Source: Accumulibacter sp. (lineage in GTDB: Bacteria; Pseudomonadota; Gammaproteobacteria; Burkholderiales; Rhodocyclaceae). Taken from it: a stretch of DNA of 64,000 bases. Shown here in pieces: positions 17,877 through 26,234 of the stretch (position 1 is its first letter; every line of letters starts with the position of its first letter). Location of the stretch: positions 496,001-560,000 of the forward strand of contig JACKLX010000001.1 in assembly GCA_024235695.1 (NCBI GenBank). The letters run 5' to 3'. The notes under the pieces are model-generated. The model worked only from the letters and a program-made list of their open reading frames with translations, was not told the origin of the DNA and did not search any database. The position numbers were made by a program, and so were the translations under genes.

Positions 17877-18013
17877 GCAAGCTCCGAAGCGGCCCTCGCG
17901 GCGAGCTTCGGCGGCAAGCGGTGGCAGGTTCGGCCGGCGCTCGAGGCCGTGGCACGCAGCCGGTGCAGCCAGGGAGCAGCCAGATGCTGAGGTCTGATCG
18001 GATTCGCTGCAGC

Positions 18014-18043
18014 TTGACCATCAACCGGCGGCAGTCCTATAAT
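18014..18043 (+). promoter_or_regulatory. sigma70 promoter of the tRNA-Met gene
   Basis: TTGACC and a consensus TATAAT are separated by 18 bases. Transcription would start around 18050, a few bases before the mature tRNA 5' end. Confidence 0.85.
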
Positions 18044-18055
18044 CTGCCGCCCTGT

Positions 18056-18132
18056 GGTGATGTAGCTCAGTCGGTTAGAGCGATGGATTCATAACCCATA
18101 GGTCGGTGGTTCAATTCCACCCATCACCACCA
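18056..18132 (+). tRNA. tRNA-Met (CAT), elongator type
   Basis: This is a 77-base cloverleaf. The acceptor stem is GGTGATG with CATCACC. The D-arm is GCTC/GAGC, the anticodon CAT lies at 18090-18092 in the loop TTCATAA, and the T-arm is GGTGG-TTCAATT-CCACC. The discriminator is A, followed by an encoded CCA. The first acceptor pair is G-C, so it is not an initiator, which has an unpaired 1-72. The last pair of the anticodon stem is an A-C mismatch. The gene is monocistronic between its own promoter and a terminator. Confidence 0.97.
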
Positions 18133-18147
18133 ACGAATCAAGCATTT

Positions 18148-18175
18148 AGCCCCGGTCAAAAACCGGGGCTTTTTG
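18148..18175 (+). terminator. Rho-independent terminator after tRNA-Met
   Basis: The 8-base stem AGCCCCGG/CCGGGGCT has the loop TCAAAAA and is followed directly by TTTTG, 15 bases after the tRNA. Confidence 0.92.
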
Positions 18176-18306
18176 TTGGGCCAACGGTCACGAAGCGCCG
18201 CGACACGCCCGACCATGACGCCGCGACAGCAACGTTCGCACGACCTTCGCGGTCTCAAGACAAAGCCCGGGGCCCGGGTCCTGCCGTCATCACCAAGGAG
18301 CCGCCA

Positions 18307-19377
18307 ATGAAAACCATGAGGATCGCCGTCATCCCCGGCGACGGTATCGGCAAGGAGGTCGTCCCGGAAGGCCTCAGGGTTCTTGACGCGGCCGCGAGCA
18401 GGTTCGAACTGGCCCTTCAGTGGGATCATTTCGACTGGAGCTGCGACTACTACCTGCAGCACGGCGCGATGATGCCGGCGGACTGGAAGGAGAGCGTTGG
18501 CGGGCACGATGCCATCTTCTTCGGCGCCGTGGGCTGGCCCGAATCGGTCCCTGACCATATCTCGCTGTGGGGTTCGCTGGTGAAGTTCCGTCGCGAGTTC
18601 GATCAATACGTCAACCTGCGGCCGGTGCGGCTGATGCCCGGCGTGCCGTCGCCGCTGGCCAATCGTGTCGTCGGCGACATCGATTTCTACGTCGTGCGCG
18701 AGAACACCGAGGGCGAATATTCGCGCGTCGGCGGACGGATATTCGAAGGCACCGACCGCGAGGTCGTCGTTCAGCAAAGCGTTTTTTCGCGGCACGGCGT
18801 CGACCGGATCATGAAATTCGCCTTCGAACTCGCCACGCAGCGGCCCGGGCGGCATGTGACCTCCGCCACCAAGTCCAACGGCATCTTCATTTCCATGCCG
18901 TACTGGGACGAGCGCTTTGATGCCATGGCCAGGAACTATCCCGAGATACGTGCCGACAAGTATCACATCGACATTCTGACGGCGCATTTCGTGCGCAATC
19001 CGCAGTGGTTCGACGTGGTCGTCGCGTCGAACCTGTTCGGCGACATCCTTTCCGACCTCGGCCCGGCGTGCACCGGCACAATCGGCATCGCACCGTCGGC
19101 CAATCTCAATCCCGAGCGCTGCTTCCCGTCGCTTTTCGAGCCGGTACATGGTTCGGCCCCGGACATCTACGGCCGGGGAATCGCCAATCCGATCGGCCAG
19201 ATCTGGGCCGCTCTGATGATGCTCGAGCACCTCGGGCATCCGCAAGCGGCGGCGGCGATCATGCGTGGCATCGAGGCCGTGCTCGCCGAAGGCCCGCGTA
19301 CGCCCGACATGGGTGGCACGGCGACGACCGAGGATGTCGGCAAGGCGGTCGCCGCGATGGTGGCGGCCGGATCGTAG
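18307..19377 (+). CDS. Tartrate/D-malate dehydrogenase family (isocitrate/isopropylmalate dehydrogenase superfamily)
   Basis: This NAD-dependent beta-decarboxylating dehydrogenase has 356 residues. The family signatures are present: IAVIPGDGIGKEVVPEG at the N-terminus, YVVRENTEGEYS, and the C-terminal segment VVASNLFGDILSDLGPACTGTIGIAPSANLNP. The segment FEPVHGSAPDIYGRGIANPIG follows. The sequence groups with TtuC/DmlA-type tartrate and D-malate dehydrogenases rather than LeuB or Icd; the exact substrate is inferred. The start is MKTMRIAV because AAGGAG lies just upstream. The frame reaches back to 18106, overlapping the tRNA, which is not real coding. Confidence 0.88.
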   Translation: MKTMRIAVIPGDGIGKEVVPEGLRVLDAAASRFELALQWDHFDWSCDYYLQHGAMMPADWKESVGGHDAIFFGAVGWPESVPDHISLWGSLVKFRREFDQYVNLRPVRLMPGVPSPLANRVVGDIDFYVVRENTEGEYSRVGGRIFEGTDREVVVQQSVFSRHGVDRIMKFAFELATQRPGRHVTSATKSNGIFISMPYWDERFDAMARNYPEIRADKYHIDILTAHFVRNPQWFDVVVASNLFGDILSDLGPACTGTIGIAPSANLNPERCFPSLFEPVHGSAPDIYGRGIANPIGQIWAALMMLEHLGHPQAAAAIMRGIEAVLAEGPRTPDMGGTATTEDVGKAVAAMVAAGS

Positions 19378-19507
19378 ACGGGTCGGCAGGCAAATTTCCG
19401 GTTGTCGGCCCTTCCGGGCGCCGCATATACTCGCGTCGGCGCCCAGGCCGCAGCTCCGTGCCTCGGGCCGTCATGCCCGCCATGCCAATCCGAAGCGAGG
19501 CCGACCC

Positions 19508-20245
19508 ATGACCGAAGAACTGTTTCGCGAAGATGCCACCCTCGCCACTTGCGCGGCCCGAATTACCGGCGTCGATGAGCGCGGCGTGCGACTCAATCGC
19601 ACGGTCTTCTACCCGCTGGGTGGCGGCCAGGCGGCCGACCGTGGTGTGCTGGTCCTTGCCGACGGCAGCGAGCTCGAGATCGTCGACACCCGCAAGGGGA
19701 TGCTGCCCGGTGAAATCGTGCACGTACCGGCACCGGGCCAGCAGCCGCTGCTGGCGCGACTCGCCGTCGGCCAGGCGGTCGATGCGCGGATCGATCTGCC
19801 GCTTCGTCGGCGCCACATGCGCTTTCATACCGCCACCCACCTGCTTTGCGCGCTCGTTCCCTACCCCGTGGACGGGTGCTCGATCACCGGCGACTACGCG
19901 CGGCTGGACTTTCACATGGTCGAGCCGCTCGACAAGCAGCTGCTCAGCACTGGCCTGGCGCGGCTGGTCGCCGAGGCCTGTCCGGTGCACCACAGCTGGA
20001 TCAGCGAAGCCGAGCTCGACGCCAACCCCGGGCTGGTGCGCAGCATGAGCGTGCAGCCGCCGCGTGGTCACGGGCGGGTGCGCGTGCTCGAGATCGAAGG
20101 CGTCGACCTGCAACCTTGCGGCGGTACGCATGTCGCCAACACTGCCGAGATTGGCGCGGTCATCGTCACCAGGGTGGAGAAGAAAGCGGCGATGACGCGC
20201 CGCGTCGTTCTCGGCTTCGCCCGCGCGGAGGCTGACGCGAACTGA
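19508..20245 (+). CDS. Alanyl-tRNA editing protein (AlaX-like)
   Basis: This trans-editing enzyme hydrolyses mis-charged Ser- or Gly-tRNA-Ala. It has 245 residues and starts with a beta-barrel segment similar to the alanyl-tRNA synthetase C-terminal editing side (RTVFYPLGGGQAADRG). The zinc motif HTATH follows at about residue 106, and later CGGTHVANT, the CxxxH part of the editing site. It is the AlaX-M type, without the aminoacylation domain. It runs convergently with the LysR gene 25 bases away. No clear role in the operon with the dehydrogenase upstream is visible. Confidence 0.92.
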   Translation: MTEELFREDATLATCAARITGVDERGVRLNRTVFYPLGGGQAADRGVLVLADGSELEIVDTRKGMLPGEIVHVPAPGQQPLLARLAVGQAVDARIDLPLRRRHMRFHTATHLLCALVPYPVDGCSITGDYARLDFHMVEPLDKQLLSTGLARLVAEACPVHHSWISEAELDANPGLVRSMSVQPPRGHGRVRVLEIEGVDLQPCGGTHVANTAEIGAVIVTRVEKKAAMTRRVVLGFARAEADAN

Positions 20246-20270
20246 CCGCAGGGGTCGCGACCCGTCAGCA

Positions 20271-21176
20271 TCACCTGGCGGCGCACGCCACCGGCACCCT
20301 TTCGCGAATGATCCCGGCCAGGCGCCGCACGCCGGGGCCGGCAAAGTCGGGATCCGCCAGCACCAGGTACAAGGCCACCAGGCGCTCGCCTCCTTCGCGC
20401 AGCGGCAGGGGTTCGAGCAGGCCGGTCGCGAGTTCTTCGCGGATGTGCTCGCGCGGCAACCAGGCAAAGCCGTGGCCCATGCGGACCGCCTCGATCGAGC
20501 TGGCCATGTGACTGACCGTCCAGCGCTGGTCCACTTCCACCGACAGCGCACGCCGATCGCGCGTCGCGCCGGAATCGCGTACCAGCACGTGCCGGTGCCC
20601 GCGCAGATCGCGCGCGGTGAGTTCGCGGCCGAGCCGATGCAGCGGATGGGCGCGGTGGGCTACGGCGATCACCGGCATCTGCATCAGCGGATCGCCGAGG
20701 AAGCCGGGCGGCATTCGCGGCGAAATGGCGAGATCGGCCTGCCCGGTAAGCAGGGCTTCGGTTGTGCCGCCGAGCACCGACTCGATCACCGTGATCCGCG
20801 TACGCGGACTCTCGTCGCCGAAACGCGCCAGGCAATCGAGCAACAGCCAGGTCGGGAAGAGGATCTCCACCGCCAGGTGGATCTCCGCCTCCCAGCCGGC
20901 AGACAGCAAGTGCGCGGCGCGCTCGAGGTCGCTCGCCTCGTGGACCAGCGCCAGCGCCCGGCGGTACAGCATCTGGCCGGTGGGCGTCAGCACCGCCTTG
21001 CGTCCCTGGATCTCGAAAGCCTTGAGAGCGAGCAGCGATTCGATCTTCTGCACCGCGTAGGTCACCGCCGACTGGCTCTTGTGCAGCGCCAGTGCCGCCT
21101 GGGCGTAGCCACCGGCCTCGACGACGGCGATCAGCGCCCGCCATTGGTCGAGAGTGATGTGCGGCGCCTCAGACAT
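20271..21176 (-). CDS. LysR family transcriptional regulator
   Basis: This is a 301-residue regulator with an N-terminal winged helix-turn-helix (WRALIAVVEAGGYAQAALALHKSQSAVTYAVQKIE, residues about 11-45). A LysR substrate-binding domain follows from about residue 85. The Met at MSEAPHITLDQWR was chosen since the upstream codons fall in an AT-rich promoter-like stretch. It is divergent from azoR, and the shared gap contains a TTCAA-N8-TTGAA operator, so it probably controls the azoreductase-pirin-DedA operon and itself. The effector is unknown. Confidence 0.92.
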   Translation of the reverse strand: MSEAPHITLDQWRALIAVVEAGGYAQAALALHKSQSAVTYAVQKIESLLALKAFEIQGRKAVLTPTGQMLYRRALALVHEASDLERAAHLLSAGWEAEIHLAVEILFPTWLLLDCLARFGDESPRTRITVIESVLGGTTEALLTGQADLAISPRMPPGFLGDPLMQMPVIAVAHRAHPLHRLGRELTARDLRGHRHVLVRDSGATRDRRALSVEVDQRWTVSHMASSIEAVRMGHGFAWLPREHIREELATGLLEPLPLREGGERLVALYLVLADPDFAGPGVRRLAGIIRERVPVACAAR

Positions 21177-21179
21177 ATA

Positions 21180-21197
21180 TTCAACCAATAGATTGAA
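21180..21197. promoter_or_regulatory. candidate LysR binding site
   Basis: TTCAA-N8-TTGAA includes the T-N11-A pattern. It encloses the 10-base palindrome CAATAGATTG and sits in a strongly AT-rich stretch four bases upstream of the LysR start and about 160 bases before azoR. The position suits autoregulation. Regulation of azoR is inferred. Confidence 0.5.
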
Positions 21198-21355
21198 AAG
21201 ACCGAAATATTGTTCTTTTTTATCGCACAGGTAAATAGTTAAATGAGCCCTTCCACCAGCGCTCATGCCCTGACGACCGCAGCCCTCTCCTGCCGGGTCG
21301 CGACGGGAAACCGGCGAGTCGCTGGCCCCCGTTCACAACAATCCGGAGGTGTGCC

Positions 21356-21958
21356 ATGAAAGCCCTGTTGCAACTCAATACCAGCCTGTTTTCCACCGCT
21401 GGGCAGTCCAGCCAGCTAGCCGATCAATTCGTCGCCGCCTGGCGGGCCAACAACCCCGACGCGCGCGTGATCGCCCGCGACCTGGCCAGCAAACCGCTGC
21501 CGCACCTCGACGCCGAGCGTTTCCTGGCTTACACCGCCAGGCCGGACGACCGTTCGCCCCGGCAGCAGGCGCTGGTCGCCGAGTCGGATGCGCTGATCGA
21601 CGAGATCCGGCAGGCCAATCTGATCGTTCTCGGGCTGCCGATGTACAACTTCGGCATCCCGTCGACGCTCAAGGCCTACTTTGACCATATCGCCCGCGCC
21701 GGCATCACTTTCCGCTACACCGCCAAGGGCCCCGAAGGGTTGCTCGGCGACAAGAAAGCCTACGTTTTCGCGGCTCGTGGCGGACTCTACGCCGGTACCG
21801 GGCGCGACAGCCAGACGACCTACGTCAGCGACTTCCTGGCCTTCGTCGGGATTGGCGATGTCGAGTTCGTCTATGCGGAAGGGCTCAACATGGGCGAGCA
21901 CCGCAAGCAGGCCGCCCTCGCCGATGCCCGTCAACGGCTGCACGAACTCGCTGCCTGA
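21356..21958 (+). CDS. azoR: FMN-dependent NADH-azoreductase
   Basis: This flavodoxin-like quinone reductase/azoreductase has 200 residues, matching the AzoR family. The N-terminal phosphate-binding stretch LQLNTSLFSTAGQSSQLA and the FMN segment LGLPMYNFGIPSTLKAYFDHIARAG are typical, and the loop AARGGLYAGTGRD is also conserved. AzoR reduces quinones and azo bonds with NADH. A GGAGG site precedes the ATG. It is the first gene of an apparent operon with pirin and the DedA-rhodanese protein, divergent from a LysR regulator. Confidence 0.95.
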   Translation: MKALLQLNTSLFSTAGQSSQLADQFVAAWRANNPDARVIARDLASKPLPHLDAERFLAYTARPDDRSPRQQALVAESDALIDEIRQANLIVLGLPMYNFGIPSTLKAYFDHIARAGITFRYTAKGPEGLLGDKKAYVFAARGGLYAGTGRDSQTTYVSDFLAFVGIGDVEFVYAEGLNMGEHRKQAALADARQRLHELAA

Positions 21959-21986
21959 TCGCTCACGCCACTGCCAGGAGATGCTC

Positions 21987-22853
21987 ATGACCACGCGCAA
22001 ACTGCAACAGGTGATTCGCTCGCTGCCGACCTCGGATGGTGCCGGCGTCAAACTTCGCCGCAGTCTCGGCCAGGCGCCGGGCTTGCGTCTCGATCCGTTC
22101 CTGATGCTCGACGAGTTCTCGTCGGAGAACGCCGACGACTACATCGCCGGCTTTCCGGAGCATCCGCACCGCGGCTTCGAGACCGTCACCTACATGCTCG
22201 ATGGCCACATGCTGCACCAGGATCACCTCGGCAACCGCGGCGACCTGCGCAGTGGCGGTGCGCAGTGGATGACTGCCGGCCGCGGCATCATCCATTCCGA
22301 GATCCCGCAGCAGCAAAGCGGGCGGATGCGCGGCTTCCAGTTGTGGATCAACCTGCCGGCGCGCGAGAAAATGAAACCGGCCGCCTACCGCGACGTGCAG
22401 CCGGAAGAGATTCCGCTGGTCACCATCGCCGGCGGCGGCGCAGTCCGGGTCATTGCCGGTGCCCTGGCGGCGGCAGGTGACAGCCAAGAGGGCGTGCGCG
22501 GGCCGATCCAGGGGATCAGCACCGAGCCGCTGTTTGTCGACGTGCGGCTGCCGGCCGGAGCACGTTTCGCGCAGCCGCTGCCGGCCGGGCACAACGCCTT
22601 CGTCTATCCCTACGAAGGGCAGCTGGGCGTCGGTGCCGGCGACCAGATACGCGCGCTGGCAGCGCACGAAGCCGGCGTGCTCTCCGGTGGCGAGCGGGTC
22701 GAAGTGCGCGCCGAGGATGGCGCCGCAGCCTTCCTGCTGCTCGCCGCGCGCCCCCTGCGCGAGCCGGTGGTTCAGTACGGTCCCTTCGTGATGAACAGCC
22801 GCGACGAAATCGAGCAGGCCATTCTCGACTACCAGCATGGCCGGCTGCTCTGA
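21987..22853 (+). CDS. Pirin family protein (bicupin, probable quercetinase-like)
   Basis: This is a 288-residue two-cupin protein. The pirin signature HPHRGFETVTYMLDG carries two of the metal histidines, and the second motif GAQWMTAGRGIIHSE carries the remaining His and Glu. The C-terminal pirin_C domain is about residues 170-285. The start was set to MTTRKLQQVIR because AGGAG lies six bases upstream; the ATG six bases earlier overlaps the expected spacing. It sits 28 bases after azoR, in line with frequent pairing of pirins and quinone reductases under LysR control. Its substrate is not evident. Confidence 0.93.
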   Translation: MTTRKLQQVIRSLPTSDGAGVKLRRSLGQAPGLRLDPFLMLDEFSSENADDYIAGFPEHPHRGFETVTYMLDGHMLHQDHLGNRGDLRSGGAQWMTAGRGIIHSEIPQQQSGRMRGFQLWINLPAREKMKPAAYRDVQPEEIPLVTIAGGGAVRVIAGALAAAGDSQEGVRGPIQGISTEPLFVDVRLPAGARFAQPLPAGHNAFVYPYEGQLGVGAGDQIRALAAHEAGVLSGGERVEVRAEDGAAAFLLLAARPLREPVVQYGPFVMNSRDEIEQAILDYQHGRLL

Positions 22854-22888
22854 GCGGTCGCGCTGGCAAGGAGCAAGCCGCGACCGCT
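22853..22888 (+). other. stable intergenic hairpin between pirin and the DedA gene
   Basis: The arms AGCGGTCGCG and CGCGACCGCT pair perfectly over 10 bases around a 16-base loop, beginning at the last base of the pirin stop codon. No T-run follows, so it is a possible attenuator or mRNA-processing/stability hairpin within the operon rather than a strong terminator. Confidence 0.5.
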
Positions 22889-22913
22889 AGGGTCGCGCAC
22901 CCTGGAGAAACGA

Positions 22914-23867
22914 ATGACTACCCTGGTTGAACTGTTCGCCGAACATGGCCTGCTGGCGGTCTTCTTCGGCGTTCTCGTCGAACAGCTCGGCGCGCCGCTG
23001 CCGGCATTTCCCTTCCTGCTACTCGCCGGCGTCGCCGCGGCCAACGACGGCGTCCTCGCCGTCAAGGCGCTGCTGGCAGCGACGCTGGCGTCGATGATCG
23101 CCGATGGGCTGTGGTTCCTCGCCGGCCGGCGCTACGGGCGGCGCGTGCTGGCGCTACTGTGCCGGATTTCGATTTCGCCCGACAGTTGCGTCCGCCAGAG
23201 CGAAGCGAGCTTCGCCCGACGCGGCGTCGCCACCCTGGTCGTCGCCAAATTCGTCCCCGGCCTGGCGACGCTGGCGCCACCGCTGGCCGGTGCGCTCGGT
23301 ATGCGCAGCGGCTCGTTCTTGCTCTTCAATCTTGCCGGCACCGCCTTGTGGGCCGGCAGCGGCATCGCCGGCGGCCTGCTCTTCCACGACCAGATCGAAC
23401 GGCTGCTCGAACATCTCGGCGACCTCGGCGGCCTGGCGCTGCGCGTCGTCGTCGCTGTCCTCGCCCTCTACCTCGCGCTGCGCGCCTGGCGGCGCTGGGG
23501 AACGGCGCGTCGCCTGGCGCGTCTGCCGCGCGTGCGGCCCGACCAACTCGCCGCGTTGATCGCCAGCGGCAGCGAACTGGTCATCGCCGATGTGCGGGCC
23601 GCGGCGATGCACGACACGCCGGGCCAGCGAATCCCCGGTGCGCGTCACCTCGAACTGGCGACGATGGCGCGGGCCAGCACCGACGACTGGCCCGCCGGCG
23701 CCGAGGTGGTCACCTACTGCGCCTGCCCGAACGACGCGTCGGCGCTGAAGGCGGCACAGATTCTCGGTGAACGGGGATTTCGCGTGCGAGTGCTGGCCGG
23801 CGGCATCGATGGCTGGCTGGCAGCGGGCTACCAGCTGGAAGTGGCCCCGACGCTTGCTCTTGCCTGA
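22914..23867 (+). CDS. DedA family membrane protein fused to a rhodanese domain
   Basis: This is a 317-residue fusion. Residues about 1-200 form a DedA/SNARE-associated membrane domain with re-entrant-type loops (VLVEQLGAPLPAFPFLLLAGVAA; AKFVPGLATLAPPLAGALG) and a helix ending near residue 196. Residues about 205-310 are a rhodanese fold with the motif IPGARHLEL and an active-site loop VVTYCACPNDASA, with candidate Cys269 and Cys271. DedA proteins transport or flip undecaprenyl phosphate or other lipids, and rhodaneses move sulfane sulfur. In the window the gene follows azoR and pirin on the same strand and is probably co-transcribed, so a redox or sulfur-stress role is an inference. Confidence 0.9.
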   Translation: MTTLVELFAEHGLLAVFFGVLVEQLGAPLPAFPFLLLAGVAAANDGVLAVKALLAATLASMIADGLWFLAGRRYGRRVLALLCRISISPDSCVRQSEASFARRGVATLVVAKFVPGLATLAPPLAGALGMRSGSFLLFNLAGTALWAGSGIAGGLLFHDQIERLLEHLGDLGGLALRVVVAVLALYLALRAWRRWGTARRLARLPRVRPDQLAALIASGSELVIADVRAAAMHDTPGQRIPGARHLELATMARASTDDWPAGAEVVTYCACPNDASALKAAQILGERGFRVRVLAGGIDGWLAAGYQLEVAPTLALA

Positions 23868-23984
23868 CAAGAACCGGTCCCAGGCCGGGCCTTCGCGGCG
23901 CAGCGAACACGGTCGTTCAGCCCCTGCGGCGACTGCTTGCTGCCGGCCATTGCCGCCGGCCGGCGTCAAGCACGCGCGCCTCTG

Positions 23985-24416
23985 TCAGGCGCTGCCGCCC
24001 AGCCTGGCGACGATGATCCCGATCAGCCAGAGAAAGCCGATAATCTGCGCGAAGAAGAAGCCGAATCGGACCGATGTCACGGCGTTGGTCTGGACGAAAC
24101 CAGCATGCACCAGCGATTGTGCGATGCGGGCAACGAGAATCGCCACTGCCAGCGCATCGACCAGGGTGCCGCCGACGTCGCCGATGTGCAGTGCGATAAC
24201 GATGGCGGCAAAGACCGGCAGGTTCTCGACGCAGTTTGCGTGTGCCCGCATGGCGCGCTTGTAGCGATCGGCTCCCTCGACCGGATCGGCCCGGAAGGCA
24301 TTGATCGGTACCCGACCGCTGAGGATCAGGCCCCAGCGGTATACGCCAACCGTGGCCAGCAACAACACTACGGTCCAGGCAGCGAATCCCAGCAACATCC
24401 ATACCGGCACGCTCAT
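23985..24416 (-). CDS. MAPEG family membrane protein
   Basis: This 143-residue, four-helix protein belongs to the eicosanoid/glutathione-metabolism MAPEG superfamily. The diagnostic segment RAMRAHANCVENLPVFAAIVIA (about residues 55-75) includes the N-x-x-E glutathione-contact pattern, and two more hydrophobic helices follow. Members include microsomal glutathione transferases. Bacterial members are mostly uncharacterised. It runs convergently with the DedA-rhodanese gene and is separate from the methyltransferase gene upstream by about 300 bases in which I see no gene. Confidence 0.9.
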   Translation of the reverse strand: MSVPVWMLLGFAAWTVVLLLATVGVYRWGLILSGRVPINAFRADPVEGADRYKRAMRAHANCVENLPVFAAIVIALHIGDVGGTLVDALAVAILVARIAQSLVHAGFVQTNAVTSVRFGFFFAQIIGFLWLIGIIVARLGGSA

Positions 24417-24711
24417 GGCATCACCTCACGAGGTCTCGTCGGTTCGCAGGGAGCACGCGCCTCTCGGCGCGCGCCGCCCAAAACACGGCAGCTACGGGCC
24501 AGATATTCGCCGGCCCGCGCTAATGAACGGTGGCCGTGGCGCCAGGCGGCGTGGCCCCGGTTTCGCGAACAGGTGCAGTCGCGACGATCGACCGTGCCCT
24601 TGTGCTGCACGACCGTCACGCGCCATGAATGCGGCAGGTGAGCAAGCGGTTGCCGACAGCGAGGTCGAGCAGCAGGCGCAGCGGACGAATCGGGTCGGAG
24701 ACATTTCGCTT

Positions 24712-25581
24712 TCATGGTGAGCCCCTTTCGGCAGAAGTCACGGCTGAATGCTTGCGACCCGTTGCCGGCTTGACTCCGTAGCCGACAACGAATTCGCCCG
24801 GGATGGCGTAGGCCTCGCCGCGTCTGTACGATTCCACCGATTGCAGGTATTCCGCGCGTACGGCCGCACGGGTCGCGGCATCGAAGTGCGAATAGGCGAG
24901 GGCGACCGGGCCACCGAGGAAGGCTGCATCGCAGGCCTCGTCGGCGCTGACATAGCGCAGCGTCACCGACAGGCGTTCGGTCGTCACCCCGCTCAGGCCG
25001 GCAGCATCGAGAGCGTGGTGCAGCGTATCTCCTGCGCCGGTGCGAAAGAACAAGGGGCAAACCTCGGATTCGACACGGGCGTCGACGATGGGGAAGATGT
25101 CGGCCCAGGCGCACCGACTGCGCTGCCCCCAGACCGACACCGCCACGCGAGCGCCCGGCACGAGCTGTTGCGCCAACACGACGAGTGCGCGCTCCGGGTC
25201 CGGCATGTACATCAGGCCGAGGCCGCACAAGCCGACGTCAAACTCGCCGCCGAGATCGGGCAGCGCCTCGGCGTCGCCGCGTTCGAAGCGGCAGTTGTCG
25301 AGGCCGAGAGCCCTGGCCGCGGTCTGCGCGGCCTCGACCATCTTCGCCGACAGATCGATTCCGGTCACCGAACCGTTCTTGCCGACCCTGGCCGCCGCGG
25401 CGATTGCCAGGACGCCCGTCCCGCAGGCGACATCGAGCACGCGGTCTCCCGGCGCGATGGCGGCGCGTTCGAGTACGCTGCGGGTCGCCGGCAGGAGCCG
25501 ACTCAACCAGCACTGGTCATAGAAATCGACGGCACGATCCCAGCCATAACGCTGGATGCGTCTTTGCAGTCGCGCGTCCAT
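24712..25581 (-). CDS. Class I SAM-dependent methyltransferase (UbiE/Methyltransf_11-like)
   Basis: This 289-residue enzyme of the Rossmann methyltransferase class begins with MDARLQRRIQRYGWDRAVDFYDQCW. Motif I VLDVACGTGVLAIAAA starts near residue 49 and the SAM acidic strand is GSVTGIDLSAKMV. FDVGLCGLGLMYMPDPERAL fits motif III/post II. The start overlaps the OsmC gene stop (TGATG), so the pair is translationally coupled. Frames upstream of the ATG run on into the OsmC gene, so the longer ORF is not used. The methyl acceptor cannot be inferred. Confidence 0.88.
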   Translation of the reverse strand: MDARLQRRIQRYGWDRAVDFYDQCWLSRLLPATRSVLERAAIAPGDRVLDVACGTGVLAIAAAARVGKNGSVTGIDLSAKMVEAAQTAARALGLDNCRFERGDAEALPDLGGEFDVGLCGLGLMYMPDPERALVVLAQQLVPGARVAVSVWGQRSRCAWADIFPIVDARVESEVCPLFFRTGAGDTLHHALDAAGLSGVTTERLSVTLRYVSADEACDAAFLGGPVALAYSHFDAATRAAVRAEYLQSVESYRRGEAYAIPGEFVVGYGVKPATGRKHSAVTSAERGSP

Positions 25582-26102
25582 CACGCCACCGCCGCTGTCG
25601 GAACGACGCGCATGGTGCGGCTCACACTCAGCGACTTCCTGAACAGTTGCAGATACGGGCTGCGCTCGTCGGCCTCGTCGAGGACCCGCTGCAGATCGCT
25701 CTCGGGCGCATCGCTGTCGAAGCTCACGAGGTAGGCGAGGCGGCTGTAGTTCGGCACTTCCGCCTGCCCGCAAAACATGCCGCGAAGGTCGGCGTCGACC
25801 TGCACTTCGACCTCGACGCCGCGAATCGGCACGCCGAGGTAGGCCGCGCGCATCGAATAGCCGATCGCCAGGCAGGTACCGAGCGCTGCTCGTACAAAGG
25901 TGCTCGGCGTCGGTCCGGTGGCGGTGCCGCCGAGGGCTTCCGGCATGTCGGCGACGAAGCGCCAGTCGTCTTCGCTGAACTCGCAGCGCATGCCTTCGCG
26001 GACGGTCGCCCGGGCAATCACCTGCAGTTTCGCGGCACCGGGATGCCTGGAAAAGACGTGTTCGGCGCGTTGCAGCGCCAATTGCATGGCTTCTTGGTTC
26101 AT
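25581..26102 (-). CDS. OsmC-like protein with a single conserved cysteine
   Basis: This 173-residue protein of the OsmC/Ohr superfamily has the family core: STFVRAALGTCLAIGYSMRAAYLGVPI with the first Cys near residue 77, then VEVEVQVDADLRGMFCG. In organic-hydroperoxide reductases a second Cys sits in a CPVxRTL-like motif. Here that place reads SLSVSRTMRVV, so it appears to lack the resolving Cys and may not be a typical peroxidase. It is coupled to the methyltransferase gene and lies 132 bases downstream of the BTAD regulator on the same strand. Confidence 0.85.
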   Translation of the reverse strand: MNQEAMQLALQRAEHVFSRHPGAAKLQVIARATVREGMRCEFSEDDWRFVADMPEALGGTATGPTPSTFVRAALGTCLAIGYSMRAAYLGVPIRGVEVEVQVDADLRGMFCGQAEVPNYSRLAYLVSFDSDAPESDLQRVLDEADERSPYLQLFRKSLSVSRTMRVVPTAAVA

Positions 26103-26234
26103 CTGCTTTCTCCTGACGAGGTGTCGACCGGTGAGCGTTCGGTGCCGGTCTGGTGCTCGTCATGAGTGTCGGGCGGCGGCGTCAAGCGGACGTCCCGGAC
26201 AGCGTCAATCCGCCGTCAATCGGCGCGCGATCTT

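Noticed and set aside
17885-17920. CCGAAGC/GCTTCGG stem after rng
   Set aside because: The loop is long, there is no T-run, and the stem is only seven bases; not sufficient for a terminator call.
20242-20267. 12-base palindrome GGGTCGCGACCC in the convergent gap
   Set aside because: It could be a chance GC palindrome; no T-run or known site type fits, so it is not listed as a terminator.
23938-23966. GCCGGC-rich hairpin between the DedA-rhodanese and MAPEG genes
   Set aside because: The arms are self-palindromic GC runs and there is no following T-run, so a terminator call would be unsupported.
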